Source: Brevinematales bacterium (lineage in GTDB: Bacteria > Spirochaetota > Brevinematia > Brevinematales > GWF1-51-8). Taken from it: a DNA stretch of 36,694 bases. How positions within the stretch are numbered: position 1 is the stretch's first letter; each line of letters opens with the position of its first letter. The DNA lies in assembly GCA_020059465.1 (NCBI GenBank), contig JAGVBZ010000016.1, positions 1 to 36,694 of the forward strand, written 5' to 3'. Of the stretch, positions 6,904 through 14,239 are shown piece by piece. A model generated the notes under the pieces. That model saw only the letters and a program-made list of their open reading frames with translations. It was not told the origin of the DNA and ran no database searches. A program made the position numbers and the translations under genes.

Positions 6904-8166
6904 TTAGTCCTGAAACTTCGCGGACTTGCGGAAAATGAGCGGAAAAATCAGGAAAAGAGGCAGGACGGCGGGAATAATCAGCGCGCCCCTGTATTTGAAA
7001 AGCGACGCGACCCCGCTCCCGATCAGCGAGAACACGAGAATGAATACCGCAGTGACAGTGTTGTTCACCGCGTAGATCACCGAACGCCCGTCGGGTTTCA
7101 CTTTATCCACTATCGCCGTCATCGTGACCAGGTACGCCGCGTTGAAGAATGTCGCGAGGAAGAGGTTGGCGGCGATCGCGGTCACATAGGTCGGGAACAG
7201 TATCAGGGTGAAGTTACAGAGGCTGAGCGCGGCTATCCCGACTATCGACGTGTACCTCTGTTTCAGGCGGTGCGCCATTTCGCCCATATACCACGACGAC
7301 AGCCCCATCGCGATCAGGAACGACGTATTATACCAGCTCAGGAGCATCCCGCGCGATTCTTCCGGGTACAGCGCGATAATATTATCGATCACGTACGGCG
7401 ACATATATGCGTTGGTGATACGCGACACTCCCATGATCCAGAATATCCCCAGAAAAAAGCGGAGGTCGGTGTTTCCTATAATAGTTTTCAGGCTCTGCTT
7501 GACATACTGAACGAATCCGAGTTCCTTATGAAGCGGTTCGCGTTTCATAGGGTAGAGCACGCTCAGGAACGGGATTGCCGTGGAGCCGCCGGTAAAAAAC
7601 ACTCCCGCGATCAGGAAAAGGTATCCATAGTTCCACGGAAACACAGCGAGGGAAAGGATGAACGGCAGCGCGAGCGACGAGAGTATGCCGATAAACCGTG
7701 CGACCATATCGCGTTTACCGATGAACGACGCGAAGATATTGTCGGGTATCGTCATCGAGAGCGTGTCGATCCAGTGCGGGATGGACAGCCCCCATGAGAG
7801 ATTGGAAAGGATAAAGAATATATAAAAACTGACAAGCGAGAGCGTAATGTTATGCCCGAAGAGGAGTATCGATACACCGATCATAATAAAACTCAGCCGG
7901 TGGATACCCTCGAAGATAAAGTAGCTCATCACGGGGTTATGCGACTGGCGTTTATGGGTGAAGTAGAGCGAGAATAGCTGGGGTATGTAGCTCCCGCATT
8001 CCCAGATGATCGGGATGAGCGCCAGAAGGAGGGCGCTGTTTGTGTACGATTTGACATACGCGGGGATAATTACCCCGAACGAGCAGAGGCTGACCCCGAT
8101 AAAAAAACTGCTCGCGTCGATAGTATGCAGGACCGAGTTCCGTTTGTGGTAGAATAGAGTGCTCAT
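6904..8166 (-). CDS. MFS-like multi-pass membrane transporter
   Basis: A 420-residue inner-membrane protein with about 12 hydrophobic segments, consistent with the major facilitator superfamily. The N-terminal half has two pairs of helices up to the polar, charged link near YPMKREPLHKEL, and the C-terminal half follows. No substrate-specific motif is recognisable. I start at the ATG at 8166 because GGAAGG lies 4 nt upstream; an extension to 8205 would add 13 residues with no such site. It ends 30 nt before the sigma-factor gene, so it may be transcribed into it, but a functional link to Mla is not evident. A repeat element lies directly upstream. Confidence 0.75.
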   Translation of the reverse strand: MSTLFYHKRNSVLHTIDASSFFIGVSLCSFGVIIPAYVKSYTNSALLLALIPIIWECGSYIPQLFSLYFTHKRQSHNPVMSYFIFEGIHRLSFIMIGVSILLFGHNITLSLVSFYIFFILSNLSWGLSIPHWIDTLSMTIPDNIFASFIGKRDMVARFIGILSSLALPFILSLAVFPWNYGYLFLIAGVFFTGGSTAIPFLSVLYPMKREPLHKELGFVQYVKQSLKTIIGNTDLRFFLGIFWIMGVSRITNAYMSPYVIDNIIALYPEESRGMLLSWYNTSFLIAMGLSSWYMGEMAHRLKQRYTSIVGIAALSLCNFTLILFPTYVTAIAANLFLATFFNAAYLVTMTAIVDKVKPDGRSVIYAVNNTVTAVFILVFSLIGSGVASLFKYRGALIIPAVLPLFLIFPLIFRKSAKFQD

Positions 8167-8200
8167 AGACCTTCCTAGAACTTTATGACAAACTATAAAT

Positions 8201-8345
8201 ATCATTGCCTGTCTACCTTCGTTAGAAGGCCGGCGAGCTAATCCGTAAGGATTTGCGAATCAATCAGTAGAAAAGAATTCTATTGTTAAATAGACTGCTT
8301 CAACCGCGTGTCTAAAGGCAAATTCTTTCGCGGTCTCGCAGTGAC
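8201..8345. repeat. Dispersed palindromic intergenic element, copy 1
   Basis: This intergenic stretch begins ATCATTGCCT and ends TCTCGCAGTGAC, matching the ends of the better preserved copies at 12401 and 32682. GACTGCTTC is shared near the right end. A 10-nt block, ATGACAAACT, precedes both this copy (8185) and the 12401 copy (12384) at exactly the same distance, so the similarity extends outward. It is longer (145 bp) and more degenerate than the others. Apart from this element I see nothing in 8206-8384. Confidence 0.5.
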
Positions 8346-8384
8346 AAATGCATGTGTAACTTCCGTTTTTGTCGGTGCGCCTTC

Positions 8385-9758
8385 CTATGAAACCTTGCGC
8401 ATCTGAAATATTGCCAGAGTTCGGATAAGAGCGGCTGTGTCCGGCGACTTGATGAGTTTCAGCAGGATGTCCGACGCCTCCTTATTCTTGCCGTCCTTCA
8501 TCAGCAGGACGCTTTTCTTATAAAGGATGAAATCGCCGATAATCTTCGACTGCGGGATTTTATCGGGAATTGTCTGCCCGGCGGTATACGCCTGCGACAG
8601 CCCGACTCCCGGCACTCCCTCCGAGGGTTGTTCCAGCAGGTTGTCGCGGATGATATTCGCGACCGCCGTCAGTTCGGAGGGATTGTTGTAATAGGTGAAT
8701 GCGAGGAGCATCGCCTCGAGAGTATGGGCGTGCGCCGCCTTCGTGTCGAACAGGTACATCTCGATATCCTGTATCCCCTGATTGGTCTTGCCCTCGAGGA
8801 ATCCGACAAATCCCTTGATAAACATAAACGTGTCGCCGTTCTTCATCTTCGGCATATTCATCTTGACCTGTTTATAATCCCCCATCCCCATATAGCAGAG
8901 CGTGATAAAGCGGAAGATGTCGTAGCTCCACGGCTGATAGACCTTCCCGATAGTATCGAGAGCCTTAGCGTACTGCGCGGTACGGAAATACGAATAGGCC
9001 GCGAAATAGGGCACGTCTATCTGGTAATTCATCATCAGGTTCTTCGGGAACGCGTCCGGCTGGGATATGTAACGCTCGATAATCTCGGCGTACTTTCCGT
9101 TATTGAACAGGGAATAGACAAGGAATCCCTGCAAGTCTTTATCGTCCTGAAGGCCGTACGCGGTGATCAGTTTTCCGACATCTCGAGGACGGAATTTCCA
9201 GCTATCGAGAATAAATTTCTTTACCTCGGCGGGCAGAACTTCTTTACTCTGGTGCGCGATCAGGATCGTATCGAATTTCTCAGGAACGTACGCGAGAGTC
9301 AAGCTCCGTTTGAGTATCTCGAAAAATACGGGATCGCCGATCTCCCCGGCGAGCGCGGAGGAGGCTTTGTCGTCCGCGATGCTCCGGTAATAGGAGGTGA
9401 TCAGGACATCCTTATCGTAGAACTTGAGGTAGTCCCGGATATCGTCCGCGAGGAAATCGTAGTACGAGGTGGTGAAGTCCTCGGAGATGATCTGCCCGAT
9501 AACCGGTTTTTCCTTCGGCAGGAGACGGAGAAACTCCATATAAAACCCGTAGTATCCGCGTTGAGCGAGCATCGAGCGTATTGTGGTGATTTGCCCCGAC
9601 GCAACCTTATAAAGATTTGTCATAATAGTCATCGCGGCGGATTTATCCTTGACATACAGATCGATCGCCTGATTGACCTTGTCCTCGACAACGCCGGCGT
9701 AAAGCGCGGACGCGGAAATCACCAAGGTGAGCGCCAATGCGCGGATTAAATACCTCAT
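8385..9758 (-). CDS. Exported helical-repeat protein of unknown function
   Basis: A 457-residue protein with a Sec signal peptide (MRYLIRALALTLVISASALYA, probable cleavage after ALYA). There is no lipobox cysteine, so it should be soluble in the periplasm or further out. The mature part is almost all helical with TPR-like hairpins, for example YAAYSYFRTAQYAKALDTIG and FITLCYMGMGDYKQVKMN. The last ~30 residues also look like a TPR helix pair. I use the ATG at 9758, with GGAG 5 nt upstream; a GTG two codons earlier is possible. It appears to have its own extended -10 promoter. No family name can be given with confidence. Confidence 0.75.
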   Translation of the reverse strand: MRYLIRALALTLVISASALYAGVVEDKVNQAIDLYVKDKSAAMTIMTNLYKVASGQITTIRSMLAQRGYYGFYMEFLRLLPKEKPVIGQIISEDFTTSYYDFLADDIRDYLKFYDKDVLITSYYRSIADDKASSALAGEIGDPVFFEILKRSLTLAYVPEKFDTILIAHQSKEVLPAEVKKFILDSWKFRPRDVGKLITAYGLQDDKDLQGFLVYSLFNNGKYAEIIERYISQPDAFPKNLMMNYQIDVPYFAAYSYFRTAQYAKALDTIGKVYQPWSYDIFRFITLCYMGMGDYKQVKMNMPKMKNGDTFMFIKGFVGFLEGKTNQGIQDIEMYLFDTKAAHAHTLEAMLLAFTYYNNPSELTAVANIIRDNLLEQPSEGVPGVGLSQAYTAGQTIPDKIPQSKIIGDFILYKKSVLLMKDGKNKEASDILLKLIKSPDTAALIRTLAIFQMRKVS

Positions 9759-9787
9759 AATCACTCCATAAATGGATTAGACATAGT

Positions 9788-9796
9788 ATTATAACA
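9788..9796 (-). promoter_or_regulatory. Extended -10 promoter of the helical-repeat protein gene
   Basis: On the minus strand TGTTATAAT matches the extended -10 consensus TGnTATAAT exactly. No good -35 box lies 16-18 nt upstream, which is common for extended -10 promoters. It is 30 nt before the chosen ATG at 9758. Confidence 0.6.
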
Positions 9797-9841
9797 CAGG
9801 TACCGGGGAAATAAAATATATTTACCGAAGGCGGATTTATA

Positions 9842-10321
9842 TCATTTTATCTTTTTATAGAGGAGTTCCAGATAGGGTGAAAACCCCATTTTTTTCCAGA
9901 ACGACGATGCCTGAGTATTTGCGGGTACGATAAAAAGCTGAATCTGTGAAATGCCCCGTTCTTTGAACCATGCCGCCGTTTGCTGAAAAAGCAGTTCGCC
10001 GATTCCGTGACGCTTCCATTTTTCCGATACGGCAAGGATTTCCACAAATCCGAAATCAGGTTCAGGGAAAACGGGGTCTTCCCTCTCTAATTTCATCAAT
10101 ATAAATCCCGCGATTTCATTTTCAAGAATTGCGACAAGTATGCCGGGAACCTCTCTGCGAAGTCTTTCCCTGAGCATTTCTCTGAATATATTTTCAGCAT
10201 GAGGTATTTTTGCTTCGCGCGAATCCAGACCCGCGTGCAATTCGACAAACTCTTTCCATACCGGAATAATCCCGTCGATATCATTTTCGACTGCCTGACG
10301 TACGAGAAAGTCTTCTTTCAT
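9842..10321 (-). CDS. GNAT-family N-acetyltransferase
   Basis: A 159-residue cytosolic acetyltransferase that would transfer an acetyl group from acetyl-CoA to an amine. The GNAT fold is recognisable: the N-terminal VRQAVENDIDGIIPVWKEF strand-helix unit, central FGFVEILAVSEKWKRHGIG with the CoA pyrophosphate loop (motif A, KRHGIGE), and the C-terminal NTQASSFWKKMGFSPY segment (motif B). The FVELHAGLD phrase early on is frequent in GNAT proteins of unknown substrate. The substrate, small molecule or protein, cannot be told. It follows the DUF362 gene by 24 nt and may be co-transcribed. Confidence 0.85.
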   Translation of the reverse strand: MKEDFLVRQAVENDIDGIIPVWKEFVELHAGLDSREAKIPHAENIFREMLRERLRREVPGILVAILENEIAGFILMKLEREDPVFPEPDFGFVEILAVSEKWKRHGIGELLFQQTAAWFKERGISQIQLFIVPANTQASSFWKKMGFSPYLELLYKKIK

Positions 10322-10345
10322 ATATCCCCCGTTCGATAAAAATAT

Positions 10346-11467
10346 TTACCGTAAGCGGATGGCGTCCGCCGGGCAGACCTCGTGACAGCAGTAGCACCGG
10401 ATACATTTTTTATAATCGGCGGAAATCTTCTTACCGTATTTCGGTGAATTATCATCGACGAAACATAGCGCGTCCGACTTACAGATTTTTATACATTCCC
10501 CGCAGCGGATGCATTTATTATGAAGGAAGCGCGGTTTCGGGACAGTAATGCTCCGGATCAGTTTGAACAGGCCGGGAAAGAGCTTATTGATAAATCCCGC
10601 GTCATGGAGCACCTTGACGAGTTTAAAATCCTTCACCCGTACGTCCGCGACAGTTTCACCAGCCGTCACGATCTCGCTTTCGGACTTCAGCCAGAATTCC
10701 CGTGAGAGCGCGTCCGACATAATAGGAATTTTATGCGGGTCGTACCCGATTATCCGGCACACGGTCATATCGAGCGCGAGAATATTCTTCGACGCGAGAA
10801 TCAGGCCGGTATTCCTCGGATAGCCGCTTCCGGGGCCGGGCCCTTCCATCGCGATCACCCCGTCCATAATCGCCATCGCAGGCTTCAGGAGGATATTCAG
10901 GTCGACGATCATCGCGGCGAAATTCGCGCGTTCCGGGAACCGCACATGAAGCTGGGCCTTGGTCAGTCCCGGTATCATCCCGTAAAGATTTTTCATCGCC
11001 CCGGTGTAGTACATCATCCCGTGCGTCTTCAGTTTCGGGAGCGACACCACCGTGTCGACCTTTGAGAATATTTCCGCGATAGGGAACCGTTTCACCATCC
11101 GTCCGCCGGGGTTCGGGGTATCGATTCCGTGATGGAAATCGACCCAATGCGCTCCGGCGTCGGTTACGGCTTTTGCGATACCGCTGACACGTCCCGCCAT
11201 ATGCGGGGGATGCACTCCCGGGGAATCTCCGGCATAGACCTCGGCGCCGGCCTCGATGAAATGACGGCACACCGCCCCGACGAACGCGGGGTGAGTGGTG
11301 ACCGGACGGTCCGGGCCGACGGCGAACAGGATATTCGGATTCAGCAGGACTTTTTTCCCTTTGAATTCTGAAAGTCCCCCCGCGAGCGAAACAGCCTCGC
11401 CCACCTTATCATATAATAATTTATCGTTATATTCCGCGCATCGGACTATCGATACTTTTACGTTCAT
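10346..11467 (-). CDS. DUF362 protein with two C-terminal [4Fe-4S] clusters
   Basis: A 373-residue protein. The first ~290 residues are a DUF362 domain with its usual landmarks: PNILFAVGPDRPVTTHP, AGDSPG, a KLKTHGMMYYTGAMKNLYG segment and an MDGVIAMEGPGPGSG segment. The last ~60 residues hold two ferredoxin-type motifs, CIRCGECIKIC and CIRCYCCHEVCPADAI, each with CxxCxxCxxxC spacing, so two [4Fe-4S] clusters are expected. DUF362 proteins are widespread and poorly characterised. The ATG lies 2 nt after the pyrD stop, giving an obvious operon; whether it exchanges electrons with PyrD is speculative. The protein lacks a signal peptide and should be cytosolic. Confidence 0.85.
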   Translation of the reverse strand: MNVKVSIVRCAEYNDKLLYDKVGEAVSLAGGLSEFKGKKVLLNPNILFAVGPDRPVTTHPAFVGAVCRHFIEAGAEVYAGDSPGVHPPHMAGRVSGIAKAVTDAGAHWVDFHHGIDTPNPGGRMVKRFPIAEIFSKVDTVVSLPKLKTHGMMYYTGAMKNLYGMIPGLTKAQLHVRFPERANFAAMIVDLNILLKPAMAIMDGVIAMEGPGPGSGYPRNTGLILASKNILALDMTVCRIIGYDPHKIPIMSDALSREFWLKSESEIVTAGETVADVRVKDFKLVKVLHDAGFINKLFPGLFKLIRSITVPKPRFLHNKCIRCGECIKICKSDALCFVDDNSPKYGKKISADYKKCIRCYCCHEVCPADAIRLR

Positions 11468-11469
11468 AA

Positions 11470-12333
11470 TTATTTCTCCCTGAGGTATTCCGCGAGCCCG
11501 TCCGCGACAGTCTCCGCGATATCGGGTTCGACAAAGTTCATGGTACCGATGGAAATAAACGACGCTCCCGCGAGGAGAAACTCGATCGCGTCGCCGGCCG
11601 ATGCGGCGCCCCCCGACGCGATAATAGGGATTTTGACTTTCTGCGCGACCCGGTAGACATTATAAAGCGCCATCGGTTTGACCGCCGGGCCTGAAAACCC
11701 CGCGACCTTGTTCCGGAAATACGGCTCGCCAGTCTTCCGGTCGAACGCCATACCGAGGAACGTATTCGATATTGTGAGGGCGTGCGCTCCCGCGTCTTCG
11801 GCGGCGATCGAGTTGCCGAGGATGTCCTGATTAGGGCTGAGCTTCACAGTGAACGGAAAATCCAGCCGTGCAACGGAAGATACGATCGCGCGGACATTGG
11901 CGCAGTCGGAGTCGAAAGTCGCCCCGCCAGCGTGGATATTCGGACAGCTCAGGTTGAGTTCGAGCATATCGATATCCCCCGCGCCGATCACCGCATCAGC
12001 CATCCGCGTAAAGTCGTCCGCCGTCTCGCCCGCGATACTGAATACGATATTCGTATCGTACGCGCGGAACGGGTGTTCCGATTTTATGATGCGGATTACT
12101 TCGTCCATACCGGGATTCTCGAGGCCGATGGAGTTGAGGAGTCCGCACGGGGTCTCGAGGATACGCGGGGGCTGATTCCCCGAACGTGGGCGGGGAGTCA
12201 CCGTTTTCAGGGTGATGCCGCCGAGTTTGGAGTAATCGGTTAACCCGTCGAACTCGCCGCCCATCCCGAACGTACCCGATGCGGTCAGCACAGGGTTGCG
12301 GAACCCGAGGGTGTGGATAGTGAAGTTTTTCAA
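11470..12333 (-). CDS. pyrD: Dihydroorotate dehydrogenase, class 1 (PyrD catalytic subunit type B-like)
   Basis: A cytosolic flavoenzyme oxidising dihydroorotate to orotate in pyrimidine synthesis. Key features are ASGTFG near the N terminus, KTVTPRPRSGNQPPR, NSIGLENPG, NLSCPN with the class 1 catalytic cysteine at residue 130, KLSPNQD, and the FMN phosphate site IIASGGAASAGDAIEFLLAGA. I place the start at TTG 12333: AAGGAT lies 7 nt upstream, and the distance to the conserved NP (14 residues) equals that in B. subtilis PyrD. This gives 287 residues. A further TTG at 12390 would put a terminator inside the gene. Class 1B enzymes need PyrK, which is not in this window. Confidence 0.9.
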   Translation of the reverse strand: MKNFTIHTLGFRNPVLTASGTFGMGGEFDGLTDYSKLGGITLKTVTPRPRSGNQPPRILETPCGLLNSIGLENPGMDEVIRIIKSEHPFRAYDTNIVFSIAGETADDFTRMADAVIGAGDIDMLELNLSCPNIHAGGATFDSDCANVRAIVSSVARLDFPFTVKLSPNQDILGNSIAAEDAGAHALTISNTFLGMAFDRKTGEPYFRNKVAGFSGPAVKPMALYNVYRVAQKVKIPIIASGGAASAGDAIEFLLAGASFISIGTMNFVEPDIAETVADGLAEYLREK

Positions 12334-12352
12334 TTTAGTATCCTTATCAAAT

Positions 12353-12378
12353 AAAAACGGCCGGGTTTCCCCGGCTTC
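12353..12378 (-). terminator. Terminator or attenuator directly before pyrD
   Basis: On the minus strand GAAGCCGGGGAAACCCGGC forms a 6-bp GC-only stem with a GAAA tetraloop and is followed by CG and five T. The T-run ends about 20 nt before the TTG start of pyrD, leaving no room for a promoter between. pyrD must therefore be reached by read-through or from a promoter ahead of the hairpin, which is the layout of an attenuator. Confidence 0.75.
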
Positions 12379-12552
12379 TTTTGATGACAAACTTTATTAT
12401 GTCATTGCGAACAGATCCGAAGGATAGGTGAAGCAATCTGTTTGATCGTCAATCATACGGAGCGGACTGCTTCGTCACTTTATTCCTCGCAGTGACGGAA
12501 TCATATTAAATTCATATCTATTCAGGGGTTTCAGCCGGGTTTCCCCGGCTTC
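12360..12552. repeat. 19-nt direct repeat flanking an intergenic element
   Basis: GCCGGGTTTCCCCGGCTTC occurs exactly twice, at 12360-12378 and 12534-12552, 174 bp apart and in the same orientation. Each copy is itself a hairpin. Only the pyrD-proximal copy carries the T-run that makes a terminator. The palindromic element at 12401-12496 lies between them. Confidence 0.85.
12401..12496. repeat. Dispersed palindromic intergenic element, copy 2
   Basis: A 96-bp element with inverted ends GTCATTGCGA (12401-12410) and TCGCAGTGAC (12487-12496), one mismatch when paired. Internally GTGAAGCAATC and GACTGCTTC-GTCAC can pair, so the whole unit can fold into a long imperfect hairpin. It matches the copies at 8201 and 32682. 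Confidence 0.75.
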
Positions 12553-12554
12553 GT

Positions 12555-13028
12555 CTATTGGTTCGCGTCGTTCTTGTTCACGATCATCGCGGTCATCTCG
12601 GCCTCGCAGGAGACCTCGCCGTCGACCCTGCAGTATCCCTGGAATACCCCGATCTTTCCGCGCATTTTGGTGATCGTGATCTCGTAGTCCAGACGGTCGC
12701 CGGGGCGTACCGGTTTACGGAACTTGACGCCGTCGATCTTCATGAAGAAGATCACATTCTCGTCCGGGTTAAACTCGCCCTTATCGGTGAGGGATTTCAT
12801 CACGATATATCCCGCGCATTGCGCCATCCCCTCGACCTGCAGTACGCCCGGCATTACCGGGGCGCCGGGGAAGTGCCCGTTAAAAAAGTCCTCATTGATG
12901 GTGACGTTTTTATATCCCTTTCCGCCGTCTTCGCGCACTTCAGTGACACGGTCGACCAGTAAAATCGGAAAACGGTGAGGGAGAACCTTCATTATGTCTA
13001 CGACATCGTAAAATTTTTTATCCGCCAT
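12555..13028 (-). CDS. fabZ: 3-hydroxyacyl-[acyl-carrier-protein] dehydratase
   Basis: A 157-residue hot-dog-fold enzyme of type II fatty acid synthesis that dehydrates beta-hydroxyacyl-ACP to trans-2-enoyl-ACP. The diagnostic motif NGHFPGAPVMPGVLQVEGMA is present, with catalytic H52 and E66, and the N-terminal MKVLPHRFPILLVDRV stretch is typical. A GGAGG ribosome binding site lies 8 nt before the ATG. Length is near the family norm (about 145-155). It is downstream of fabD by 70 nt on the same strand, an operon placement that supports the function. The GCCGGG hairpin just beyond the stop (12534-12552) lacks a T-run. Confidence 0.95.
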   Translation of the reverse strand: MADKKFYDVVDIMKVLPHRFPILLVDRVTEVREDGGKGYKNVTINEDFFNGHFPGAPVMPGVLQVEGMAQCAGYIVMKSLTDKGEFNPDENVIFFMKIDGVKFRKPVRPGDRLDYEITITKMRGKIGVFQGYCRVDGEVSCEAEMTAMIVNKNDANQ

Positions 13029-13098
13029 ACCGGCAACCTCCGTTTATTGACTGGGAATATTATAAAATAGACGGCAAAGTTTGTAAAATTAACGCCTA

Positions 13099-13998
13099 TT
13101 ACGCCCCTAAGGCCTGATTCCATGCGGTAACCGTGAACTCGCGGTCGATCTTTTTCACCAGCCCGCGGATAACATTGCCGAAGCCGCACTCCACACCCTC
13201 GGTCACTCCCGCCTTCCGCATATTCAGTACGGACATCGTCCAGAGCACGGGGCTTTTCATCTGTCGGTACAGCATTTCGCGGATATTGGACTCGTCCTCG
13301 AGTTCGGCGGTGACATTGGATATCACCTTGCATACCGGCTTTTTGAACTCGATATCGGCAAGGAACTTTCCGAACTCCTCGGCGGCTTTCTCCATCAGGC
13401 GGGAGTGGAACGCGCCCGACGTATTGAGGACGACCACGCGCATTGCGCCGGCTTCCTCGAGCTTCGGGATCGCCGCGTCGATACCGCTCTTCAGCCCGGA
13501 TATGACGACCTGTCCCGGCGAATTGTAGTTTACCGGCTCGACATATTCGGTCTTGGAGACCTCCGCGCAAACCTGTTTGACAATGTCGTCGTCGAGACCG
13601 AGTACTGCCGCCATACCGCCCTTTCCGTCGGGATCGGCCGCGGCCATCAGTTCGCCGCGTTTACGGACGACCTTGAGGGCGGTCTCGAAATCGAGCATCT
13701 CCGCCGCCACAAGCGCGGAAAACTCCCCGAGAGAATGGCCCGCCGCGTAGTCGGGTTTGATACCCTTCTGCTTCAGGAGAACCGTCGCGATATAGTTATA
13801 TGTCAGAATCGCGGGCTGCGCGTTCTGGGTGAGCGTCAATGTCTCTTCGGGGCCTTCCATACTGAGATTGGAAACCGAAAAACCCAGCACCTCGTCGGCG
13901 CGGGAATAAATCTCCTGCGCGGCCGGGAATTCCTCGATCAGGTCTTTCCCCATCCCCACTTTCTGCGATCCCTGTCCGGGAAATAAAAACGCCTTCAT
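13099..13998 (-). CDS. fabD: Malonyl-CoA:ACP transacylase
   Basis: A 299-residue cytosolic enzyme that loads malonyl groups from malonyl-CoA onto acyl carrier protein for fatty acid elongation. The N terminus MKAFLFPGQGSQKVGMG is textbook for FabD. The nucleophile is S89 in GHSLGE, the conserved arginine is R114 in the RKRGELM segment, and the catalytic histidine is H198 in GAFHSRLM. I start at the ATG at 13998, which has GGAGG 9 nt upstream; the frame stays open to 14112 but that extension has no FabD similarity. A good promoter lies 32-60 nt upstream. With fabZ it forms a fatty-acid synthesis unit. Confidence 0.95.
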   Translation of the reverse strand: MKAFLFPGQGSQKVGMGKDLIEEFPAAQEIYSRADEVLGFSVSNLSMEGPEETLTLTQNAQPAILTYNYIATVLLKQKGIKPDYAAGHSLGEFSALVAAEMLDFETALKVVRKRGELMAAADPDGKGGMAAVLGLDDDIVKQVCAEVSKTEYVEPVNYNSPGQVVISGLKSGIDAAIPKLEEAGAMRVVVLNTSGAFHSRLMEKAAEEFGKFLADIEFKKPVCKVISNVTAELEDESNIREMLYRQMKSPVLWTMSVLNMRKAGVTEGVECGFGNVIRGLVKKIDREFTVTAWNQALGA

Positions 13999-14029
13999 AT
14001 AATCGTACCTCCGATATATTGAGTGCAAT

Positions 14030-14058
14030 AGGATAAAAGAATACGCGAGATACGTCAA
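14030..14058 (-). promoter_or_regulatory. Promoter of fabD-fabZ
   Basis: On the minus strand TTGACG (14053-14058) and TATCCT (14030-14035) are separated by exactly 17 nt, 32 nt ahead of the fabD ATG. Confidence 0.7.
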
Positions 14059-14162
14059 ATTTTCTCGGAGGCCGAATAATAACATATGTTGTAAAATTTT
14101 GCGTAAATTCAATCATATGTCAGTCATTTAACTCTATTACCGAATGTTAATTAGAAATATGC

Positions 14163-14191
14163 TTGACTTGTTGAAAAAGTGGGGGTAAACT
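14163..14191 (+). promoter_or_regulatory. Promoter of the beta-helix lipoprotein gene
   Basis: TTGACT (14163-14168) and TAAACT (14186-14191) are 17 nt apart, ending 48 nt before the ATG. The GTGGGGGTAAAC and ATGGGGGTAAG phrases repeat around the -10 box, at 14181 and 14198; this may be chance. Confidence 0.7.
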
Positions 14192-14239
14192 GAAAAATGG
14201 GGGTAAGGGAGAAAAAAATAACCATTTTGGAGGTGCAAA

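Noticed and set aside
6904-8205. Longer MFS start at 8205
   Set aside because: The extra 13 residues have no upstream ribosome binding site, whereas GGAAGG lies 4 nt before the ATG at 8166.
8628-9749. 373-residue plus-strand open frame opposite the helical-repeat protein gene
   Set aside because: It is a shadow of the minus-strand gene, which has a signal peptide, a ribosome binding site and a promoter; the antisense frame has none.
12333-12390. Alternative pyrD start at TTG 12390
   Set aside because: It would place the terminator hairpin within the first codons, adds 19 residues without family similarity, and lacks a good ribosome binding site compared with the TTG at 12333.
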